A stretch of 64,000 bases of DNA, taken from contig NZ_JBBODF010000001.1 of the NCBI RefSeq assembly GCF_038002825.1, positions 6,572,001 to 6,636,000 on the forward strand, given 5' to 3'. Made by a program: the position numbers and the translations under genes. Below the pieces are notes generated by a model that had not been told where the DNA came from, searched no databases, and saw nothing but the letters and a program-made list of their open reading frames with translations. The DNA is from Paenibacillus sp. FSL H8-0048. Its GTDB lineage: Bacteria > Bacillota > Bacilli > Paenibacillales > Paenibacillaceae. This document shows, in pieces, positions 58,091 through 64,000 of this stretch. How positions within the stretch are numbered: the stretch's first letter is position 1; each line of letters opens with the position of its first letter.

Positions 58091-58666
58091 ATGAAAATCA
58101 GTGTCAAAGATACCAAACGAAAGGCTATTCTGGATGCGTCTACGGAGCTGTTGGCGCTCAAGCAGACGGCTACGCTGCAGGAGATCGCGGATCACGCAGG
58201 GATCGGCATTGCAACGCTGCACCGGTATTTCTCTACCAGGGAGCTGCTGCTGGATGCATTGGCGCTTAATGCGATCGGGCTGGTGGAAGAAGCGCTCGGG
58301 GGAGTTACCGCAGAGGACCATGATATGCTGCTATTCCTGACGGAAGTGTTCGAGGCGCTGATTCCTTTGGGCGGCAAGGTGTCTTTTCTCAGCTCTGCAG
58401 CCTCAGTGGACGAGAATCCGCATATTGTAGCCGAAGAAGCACGGATCAAGCAGCCGCTGCGGGAAGCGGTGGAGGGCTGGCAGGCACGCGGATTGCTGAA
58501 TGCCGGAATGAGCGCCCACTGGATCATCACGGTCATGTATAATCTTTTGTTCGTTGCCTGGCAGGAGATCCAGAAGGGGAATATTGCGAAGAATGATGCT
58601 CCGAAGCTGCTGGTTACTACAGTCCTCCAAGGCTTCGGCAGAACAGGGCATGGGGAGGGCAGGTAA
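58091..58666 (+). CDS. TetR/AcrR family regulator, 191 aa
   Basis: N-terminal TetR HTH: RKAILDASTELLALKQTATL, QEIADHAGIGIATLHRYFST, RELLLDALALNAIG, with a helical ligand-binding C-terminus. ATG 58091 with weak upstream GGCAGG. Two palindromes precede it. The acetyltransferase gene 65 bp downstream on the same strand is the probable target. Confidence 0.9.
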   Translation: MKISVKDTKRKAILDASTELLALKQTATLQEIADHAGIGIATLHRYFSTRELLLDALALNAIGLVEEALGGVTAEDHDMLLFLTEVFEALIPLGGKVSFLSSAASVDENPHIVAEEARIKQPLREAVEGWQARGLLNAGMSAHWIITVMYNLLFVAWQEIQKGNIAKNDAPKLLVTTVLQGFGRTGHGEGR

Positions 58667-58731
58667 CTGTGAAGAGGGAATGTTCAACAAGGCGGATAGA
58701 ATCGGGAGCCGAACAATAAGGAGGATGCATT

Positions 58732-59343
58732 ATGTCAACACTGCAAGTAGAGATTGTGAGCCGCCTGAATGAAGAACAGAAACTTGAGGTCGCCAGGCTA
58801 TATTATCAGGCTTTCACCTTGAAATTCAGCGGAATATGGATCTTCTCCCGTAAAGAGCAGGAGATTGTGGACGTGCTGAGCCGCTGCCTGCATTATGACA
58901 AGGCCCTGTATGCGGTGTATGAGGGAAGGGTCGTAGGCTTTGCCGGTATGGAGACGGGAAAGGGCTTCTTCATGACGCTGAGTTACCGTTCGCTCAGACA
59001 GACCTTCGGGTTGTTCGGCGGCGCTTGGCGCTATGCAGCCTATGGCATCTTCCGCCTGCTTCATGGCAATACCCCCTCTAATGCAGTGCATATCGATCCG
59101 CTTGTAGTGTCCGAGCAGGCCAGAGGATTGGGTGTCGGAACCCGGCTGCTGGAGGCCGTCTTCGCATGGTCCCGGGAAGCGGACCGCAGTAAGGTGCTGC
59201 TGGAGGTTGTCGATACCAATCCGCTGGCGAAGAAGCTGTATGAGCGGGTGGGCTTCCGGACCTTCAAGGTGCAGAATACCCGGTTGTTCTCCTCGCAGGC
59301 CGGCTTCCACAAAGTGCTGCATATGGAGAAAATGCTAAATTAG
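58732..59343 (+). CDS. GNAT family N-acetyltransferase, 203 aa
   Basis: GNAT fold with the acetyl-CoA loop in HIDPLVVSEQARGLGVGTRL (V-x-x-x-x-R-G-x-G-V-G-x-R-L) and the C-terminal VDTNPLAKKLYERVGFRTFK. The N-terminal half is a variable substrate region with WIFSRKEQEIVDVLSR. AAGGAGGATGCATT precedes ATG 58732. In operon with the TetR regulator; substrate unknown, possibly a drug or peptide. Confidence 0.88.
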   Translation: MSTLQVEIVSRLNEEQKLEVARLYYQAFTLKFSGIWIFSRKEQEIVDVLSRCLHYDKALYAVYEGRVVGFAGMETGKGFFMTLSYRSLRQTFGLFGGAWRYAAYGIFRLLHGNTPSNAVHIDPLVVSEQARGLGVGTRLLEAVFAWSREADRSKVLLEVVDTNPLAKKLYERVGFRTFKVQNTRLFSSQAGFHKVLHMEKMLN

Positions 59344-59446
59344 CCTGGCACTTATTCCCGGTCCGCAGGAGGATCGGGGATTTTGCGTTTTATGGGGTGA
59401 TAGGGGCTGGATAAATCGCCCGAAAGACTGTATATTAGACTAAACA

Positions 59447-59464
59447 TTAAGTTAGTAAACTTAA
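59447..59464. promoter_or_regulatory. ROK/XylR-type operator upstream of the ROK repressor
   Basis: TTAAGTT-AGTA-AACTTAA: perfect seven-base arms, 30 bp before the GTG start, like xyl-type operators. Confidence 0.68.
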
Positions 59465-59493
59465 TTAACTATATATAGAACGGAGTATGAATC

Positions 59494-60672
59494 GTGAAAA
59501 TTCAAACGGCGGGGACCCCCAAGGTCATGCGCAATCTGAATGAATTTCTGATTCTGGACCGGATCATCGGCGGCGGACCGCAATCCAGAGCGGATCTTAG
59601 CCGGTATACCGGCTTAAGCAAGCCTACGGTATCCTCGGCCATTGCTCATCTTATAGAACGCGGACTGGTCAGAGAGACCGGCAGAGCGGAGAATACCCAG
59701 GGCCGCAAAGCGACTCTAGTGGAATTCAATCCGAAATGCTTCTATACCCTGGGGGCTGAGGTAGGGGGAAGCAGCCTGCGGATAGCGCTTGCGGATATGA
59801 GCGGAGAGATCTGCTATTACAAGCAGCTGCCTATGCCGGAGAGAGGGCTGACAGAGGCGGTGTGTCAAGATTTTCTGGTGCAGAGCATTGAGGGACTGCT
59901 TGCGGATTCCGGGATTTCCCGGGAGAAGCTGCGGGCCGCGGCCTTCGGAATTCCAGGCGTAGTGGACCCGGCAGATGGCAGCGTGTCTGACCTCGTTGCC
60001 CCGCTGCGCGGGTGTGAAGGGGTGCTCTCAAGGACTAATCTGGCCCGGCTGCTCCCCGTGCCTGTTGTGACGGAGAATGATGTCAACCTCGCGGCGCTGG
60101 CGGAATATACCTCTTCGGGGATGGAGGCAAGCGCCTCTCTCCTGTACTTCTCCATCGGCGCAGGAACCGGGGGCGGCCTCATTATCCACGGGGAGATCTA
60201 CCGGGGGCTTGGCGGCGGTGCAGGTGAATTAGCCAATCTGATGCTGAGCGCGGGCAGGCTGGAGGATGTACTGTCTACGGACGGATTAAGGCAGCTGGCT
60301 AACCGGATGTCAAAAGAACACACCGGTGCAGGTGAAACAGCGTATCTGCTGTCCATACCGGGAGGACCGGCGGAGCAGATATGGAATGAAGTGCGCAGAG
60401 GTGAGCCTCTTGCACTTGCTATTATCGAGGCCTACTGCAATCTGCTTGCAGAGGCAATAGGCAGTATTTGTACCGTGATGGCTCCAACAACGGTGGTCCT
60501 TGGAGGCGAACTGGGCAGCCATGGGGAGATCCTGCTGGAGAAGCTGGAATCCCGGGTAAGCGGGCTTCACCGGAAGCCCCGGCTGGCTGCGTCCAGCCAC
60601 GGGGACAGGGATGTGGTGCTTGGAGCGGTGCTGACCGCGGTCCAATTGGCTTTTGGTGAGATGCGGGCCTAA
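59494..60672 (+). CDS. ROK family transcriptional repressor, 392 aa
   Basis: N-terminal winged HTH (ILDRIIGGGPQSRADLSRYT, GLSKPTVSSAIAHLIERGLV) fused to a ROK sugar-binding domain (AAFGIPGVVDPADGSVSD, VTENDVNLAALAEYTS, SIGAGTGGGLIIHGEIYRGL). The usual ROK zinc motif CxCGxxGC is absent at its expected place (NLMLSAGRLEDVLSTDGL). GTG 59494 has GAACGGAG upstream. A palindrome of XylR type sits just before it, consistent with autoregulation and control of the downstream kinase and transporter genes. Confidence 0.9.
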   Translation: MKIQTAGTPKVMRNLNEFLILDRIIGGGPQSRADLSRYTGLSKPTVSSAIAHLIERGLVRETGRAENTQGRKATLVEFNPKCFYTLGAEVGGSSLRIALADMSGEICYYKQLPMPERGLTEAVCQDFLVQSIEGLLADSGISREKLRAAAFGIPGVVDPADGSVSDLVAPLRGCEGVLSRTNLARLLPVPVVTENDVNLAALAEYTSSGMEASASLLYFSIGAGTGGGLIIHGEIYRGLGGGAGELANLMLSAGRLEDVLSTDGLRQLANRMSKEHTGAGETAYLLSIPGGPAEQIWNEVRRGEPLALAIIEAYCNLLAEAIGSICTVMAPTTVVLGGELGSHGEILLEKLESRVSGLHRKPRLAASSHGDRDVVLGAVLTAVQLAFGEMRA

Positions 60673-60715
60673 GGAGCATAAGCTTATATTTTATAGAATG
60701 ACGGGGGAATCCTAG

Positions 60716-61699
60716 ATGAATATGTTAACAGCAGGAATTGATGTGGGCGGAACCAAAACACTGCTATGCCTGACGGATGAAGATGGAACGGTGCTTGAGC
60801 AGTACAAGGTGGAGACGCAGCTGAGCCGGGAGCCTGAGGTGTTCTTCCGCTGGTTATTCGCCGAATTGGAGCAGCTCTGCAAGCGTAACGGCACTACGCT
60901 CGCTTCTCTGAAGGGAGTGGGCATCGGGTTCCCGGGAGTCATGAATGAGCGCACCGGCACACTGACCAGCGCACCGGCGCTTAATTGGCCAGGAGCTATG
61001 GATATCCGTCCGATAATTGCCGCTTATTATCCCGGACTGGTGGTGCTCGACAATGATGTGAATATGGCCGCAATGGGCGAGTATGCAGCGGGATCGGCTG
61101 CCGGGTCTGAGCATTTCATGATGATCACGGTCGGGACGGGAGTGGGCAGCGCCTTGTTCCTGAACGGCCAGCTCTACCGGGGAGCCAGCTTCGCTGCGGG
61201 TGAGATCGGCTATCTCATCGTTGAGCCGGGAGCCGTTCATGCTGCTGCCGATCCGGAGTACAGTGAGTTCGGCCCGTTTGAGATGGAGGTATCCGGCACG
61301 GGAATCGGAGCGAAGGCGGCAGCCAGACTGCACGGGAATAACAGCAGTTCATTGATCCGGGAGCTGGCCCAGGGCGGTACAGTCCGGGCGGAGCATGTAT
61401 TTGCAGCGGCGCAGCAGCAGGATGAGACCGCACTTGCGCTGCTGGATCATGCGTATGAACAGATGGCAGCGGCAGTCAAGAATATTGCGATTACGCTCGA
61501 TCTGGAGCTGGTGGTTCTGGGCGGAGGTGTCGTGGAGAAGAACCCTGGCTATGTGCAGGAGGTGGCAGCGCGGGTCAGCCGGTATACACCCAAGCAATCT
61601 TTATTGATCCGGCAGGCGGTGCTTGGTAATCAGGCGGGAGCGATAGGTGCTGCGGCCGCGGCCCGAAGCAGGCTGAACGCAGGAACCGGGCAGAATTGA
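60716..61699 (+). CDS. ROK family sugar kinase, 327 aa
   Basis: ATP-binding GIDVGGTKTLLCLTDEDG, GVGIGFPGVMNERTGTLTSA, catalytic Asp in VVLDNDVNMAAMGEY, ITVGTGVGSALFLNGQLYRG, and C-terminal ELVVLGGGVVEKNPGYVQEV. The zinc-binding CxCGxxGC motif is missing: the region reads EPGAVHAAADPEYSEFGPFE. It probably phosphorylates a hexose or amino sugar. 43 bp after the ROK repressor; TTG/ATG start choice favours ATG 60716. Confidence 0.9.
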   Translation: MNMLTAGIDVGGTKTLLCLTDEDGTVLEQYKVETQLSREPEVFFRWLFAELEQLCKRNGTTLASLKGVGIGFPGVMNERTGTLTSAPALNWPGAMDIRPIIAAYYPGLVVLDNDVNMAAMGEYAAGSAAGSEHFMMITVGTGVGSALFLNGQLYRGASFAAGEIGYLIVEPGAVHAAADPEYSEFGPFEMEVSGTGIGAKAAARLHGNNSSSLIRELAQGGTVRAEHVFAAAQQQDETALALLDHAYEQMAAAVKNIAITLDLELVVLGGGVVEKNPGYVQEVAARVSRYTPKQSLLIRQAVLGNQAGAIGAAAAARSRLNAGTGQN

Positions 61700-61703
61700 G
61701 GGT

Positions 61704-62909
61704 ATGAAAATGAGACGCGGAACAAGTATAATGAGATTCTCTGTAGGCAGCAAGGAGAGTGAGGTCCTGCTGAAGATGCGCGGGCTGTATCTGTTCACAG
61801 GTCTGGCCGGGGGCAGCTTCAACCCGTATGTCACCTCCCTTCTGGTTCATCAAGGAATGACGAGCCAGAGGATCGGAGTGATGATGGCCTTCGGCACCTT
61901 GCTGGCGATTCTGTTTCAGCCGTTATGGGGAATTCTGGTGGACCGCTATCAACGGACAAGACTGGTACTGATGCTTACCCTGATTGTTCCCGGCACCATA
62001 GTCTATCTCTACAATGTAAAATGGCTTGTCGTTATTGTGCTTGTATACAGCTTGTACACAATTTTTCAGAGTACACAGACGCCGATTGCCGACTCTTATG
62101 CAGTGAATGCAGCTTCAGCCGCAGGTACCTCGTTCGGCACCATCCGGCTGTTCGGCAGTATCGGCACGGCGCTGGGAGGGTACTTCGGCGGACTGTATCT
62201 GAACTGGATGGGAGTTACAGAGCTATGGATTCCCTTCCTGGTCTTCAACCTGCTTGCTCTTCTGCTCGTGATTACCATCCCGGTGAATGTGGAGCGGCGG
62301 ACGCAGCATGTAACCTTCACCAGCGGAATCAGGCAGCTGCTGGGCAACCGGGTCTTTCTGCTGTTTCTCGCCGGTTGTTTTCTGGTGAACCAGACGCTAA
62401 CGGCCTTCAACTCCTTCTTTGTCCTGACCTTCCAGATGGCGGGCGGAAGCTTCGCATGGTCAGGCATCGCCCTGATGATTGCTTCCATTACCAGCGTTCC
62501 GGCAATGCTTGTGGCCGCAAGAGTCCTGAAGAAGTACGGTTATGAGAAAACATTGATGCTGGCCTCTGTTGTCTACATGCTCCGCTGGGCGATCCAATGG
62601 CTCATTCCTGTTCCCGGTGTTATGATAGGTGTCCAGACGCTGCACGGCATGTCGTTTGGTTTCTTTTACATTGCAGCTGTGGAATATGTGGCCTCTATTA
62701 CAGGCAAAGAGCTGCAAGCCACAGGACAAAGCCTGTTCAATATGGTATTTGTCGGTCTTGGCGGCATTGCCGGGAATCTGCTGAACGGGTATCTGCTGGA
62801 GACCGGCGGCCCGGGGCTGATGTATTTCTCCTGTACGGTCAGCGCCGCACTCGGCGCATTGCTGCTGTACAAGGTAAGCTCAATTTCACGTAAGCAGCAG
62901 TCTGAATAA
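61704..62909 (+). CDS. MFS transporter (MFS_1_like), 401 aa
   Basis: Twelve hydrophobic segments; the N-terminal GLYLFTGLAGGSFNPYVTSL, WGILVDRYQRTRLVLML and later SFGTIRLFGSIGTALGGYFG match the MFS_1_like/LacY-related group. It begins 4 bp after the ROK kinase stop, so transport and phosphorylation of the same sugar are likely coupled. ATG 61704 with GAATTGAGGGT upstream. Confidence 0.9.
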   Translation: MKMRRGTSIMRFSVGSKESEVLLKMRGLYLFTGLAGGSFNPYVTSLLVHQGMTSQRIGVMMAFGTLLAILFQPLWGILVDRYQRTRLVLMLTLIVPGTIVYLYNVKWLVVIVLVYSLYTIFQSTQTPIADSYAVNAASAAGTSFGTIRLFGSIGTALGGYFGGLYLNWMGVTELWIPFLVFNLLALLLVITIPVNVERRTQHVTFTSGIRQLLGNRVFLLFLAGCFLVNQTLTAFNSFFVLTFQMAGGSFAWSGIALMIASITSVPAMLVAARVLKKYGYEKTLMLASVVYMLRWAIQWLIPVPGVMIGVQTLHGMSFGFFYIAAVEYVASITGKELQATGQSLFNMVFVGLGGIAGNLLNGYLLETGGPGLMYFSCTVSAALGALLLYKVSSISRKQQSE

Positions 62910-62927
62910 GAAGAAGGGGGAAGCTCT

Positions 62928-64000
62928 ATGAAGCGCAGTTGGTATAGTCGGATGCTATTCTCATACTTCCCTGTCTTCCTGCTTGTAGTCACTGTTCTAA
63001 TCTTCCTGGCCTTCATGGTCATTACGGAGCTGTCACGCAGCGAGACGGAGAAGGCCAACTACATATCCACCAGCTATGTGGCGGATACGGTAGAGCGGAC
63101 CTTGAATGATATAGAGCTGGGGGTGCTGCAGGAGATCGGAAATAACTATTCTTATAATGACTTCCTGGATGCGCCCTCCGGCACGGAATCACCGGCAGGC
63201 AGTTCATATGAAATTGTGCAGAGCATGAACCGTCTATCTGAACGCTTCAGCCTCATTGATTCAATCTATGTCTACCGTAACAAGGACAAGCTGATGCTGG
63301 GCCAGAGCGGATACGTGAATCCGGGACAGGGCCAGGGATTGGAGGCAGAATATTTGCAGCAGCTCTCCGCGAATAAGGAGCAGCAGGGGTGGGGGGCTGT
63401 ACGGATGGTTCAGCCCAGGAACTCTCAGGACTTACGGCCGGTGATTAGCCTGGCCAGCAGACTGCCGATTCCATGGGGCTCCGACGGTTATATTGTTATT
63501 AATGTCAGTGTGTACCGCATACAGCGTCTGGTGGACAGCTTGACGAGTGGAGACCTGTCCTTCCTGCGGATCATGGATGTCTCGGGGACACCGGTCTATG
63601 ATTCTGCTCCGGCCTCAGACGGCGGGAATAACAGAACGCTCTCGAAGGTCGAGGCGAAGGATCTCGGCTGGACCTTCGAGAGCGGGCTGCGGGCCGGGCG
63701 CTTATTCGACTGGATCTCGGTGATCTCCTACGTCTGGTTCATTCTCGGGCTGCTCACGATTGCGCTGGGCGTAGTGTATATCATCTACATCACCCGGCGG
63801 AATTACCGGCCCATCCATCAACTGATGGTGCGGATTCAAGGACTCCAGCCTGCAGCCCAGCATGCCGCGCCTGCCGTGGCTTCCGATGAGCTGGCCCTGA
63901 TGCATAACGCACTGGACCGGCTGGTGCAGATCACTACCGACTATGAGCGGGAACGCTACGAGAATCTGGTCATTCAGCGACGGGAGCTGTTCCAGGATTT
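62928..64000 (+). CDS. Membrane-bound AraC-type regulator (YesS-like), N-terminal part, runs off window
   Basis: AGAAGGGGGAAGCTCT precedes ATG 62928, 18 bp after the MFS gene. The frame is open to the window end (357 codons). The start MKRSWYSRMLFSYFPVFLLV is the first membrane helix; an extracellular Cache-like sensor follows (about 40-255) and a second helix (VISYVWFILGLLTIALGVVY). The cytosolic part begins RRNYRPIHQLMVRIQGLQPA and ENLVIQRRELFQD, the linker seen in YesS-type AraC regulators rather than a HAMP domain. The HTH lies beyond the window, so a histidine kinase cannot be fully excluded. Confidence 0.78.
   Translation, partial: MKRSWYSRMLFSYFPVFLLVVTVLIFLAFMVITELSRSETEKANYISTSYVADTVERTLNDIELGVLQEIGNNYSYNDFLDAPSGTESPAGSSYEIVQSMNRLSERFSLIDSIYVYRNKDKLMLGQSGYVNPGQGQGLEAEYLQQLSANKEQQGWGAVRMVQPRNSQDLRPVISLASRLPIPWGSDGYIVINVSVYRIQRLVDSLTSGDLSFLRIMDVSGTPVYDSAPASDGGNNRTLSKVEAKDLGWTFESGLRAGRLFDWISVISYVWFILGLLTIALGVVYIIYITRRNYRPIHQLMVRIQGLQPAAQHAAPAVASDELALMHNALDRLVQITTDYERERYENLVIQRRELFQD

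Overview
The window looks like a chromosomal segment of a Paenibacillus-type spore-forming Firmicute. Core genes have fairly high GC and Bacillus-type ribosome-binding sites with frequent GTG/TTG starts. Sporulation or motility small proteins are present (YjcZ-like, YjfB, NucB-like). There are LplB/YtcP-type sugar ABC permeases, many AraC/LacI/ROK regulators and several intracellular glycoside hydrolases. The organism is inferred from gene content, not from a search.

Layout. 1-289: the end of pyrE. 0.9-1.4 kb: a small ORF and two CAU-anticodon tRNAs (initiator Met; Ile2, lysidine type). 1.4-10.5 kb: a decayed mobile region behind the tRNAs, with a tyrosine-recombinase remnant, phage-type small ORFs, an ArpU-like pseudogene, an AT-rich DUF262-AlbA_2 fusion that is a defence candidate, a possible toxin-peptide/antisense locus, a frameshifted Mrr-like endonuclease, a ParB-like pseudogene, and a 1.56-kb IS1182-type element inserted in a terminator hairpin that is duplicated on both sides. 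10.5-19.8 kb: ordinary chromosome, with secreted and membrane proteins, uppP, an ImmA-like peptidase, YjfB and YjcZ proteins, a NucB-like nuclease, a GH26-PA14 enzyme, a lipoprotein, a YolD protein behind a LexA-like box, a CwlK-like endopeptidase and a WGxxGxxG protein. 19.9-23.8 kb: tRNA-Leu, a second integrase remnant, and AT-rich cargo consisting of an unknown overlapping two-gene unit and an unknown 464-aa protein.

23.9-29.4 kb: AraC regulator with aldo/keto reductase, a PadR-DUF1700-DUF4097 operon and a VOC protein. 29.6-36.7 kb: lower-GC secreted proteins. Two discoidin-like proteins share a C-terminal domain, one protein carries both cohesin and dockerin domains, and a secreted metzincin protease is followed by a membrane-anchored partner. 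36.9-43.9 kb: an OmpR-type two-component system, divergent from a CPBP protease and a heterodimeric ABC exporter; this resembles a peptide-stress or bacteriocin export/immunity module. 44.0-51.4 kb: a LacI regulator, two inverted copies of its likely operator, and an ABC sugar importer with a GH2 beta-galactosidase. 51.4-56.2 kb: a relic of the ABC exporter gene, a macro-domain protein, and an AraC regulator divergent from GH5 and GH51 enzymes. 56.26-57.94 kb: an intact-looking IS with TTAA target duplication. 58-64 kb: TetR-GNAT, then a ROK repressor, ROK kinase, MFS transporter and a YesS-like membrane regulator cut by the window end.

The genes of 44-64 kb fit together as uptake and intracellular breakdown of plant-type oligosaccharides (galactosides, arabinosides, beta-glucan or mannan fragments), each under a local regulator with a visible palindromic operator candidate. 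Cargo next to the two tRNA loci is strongly AT-rich relative to the core and is where undescribed systems are most likely.
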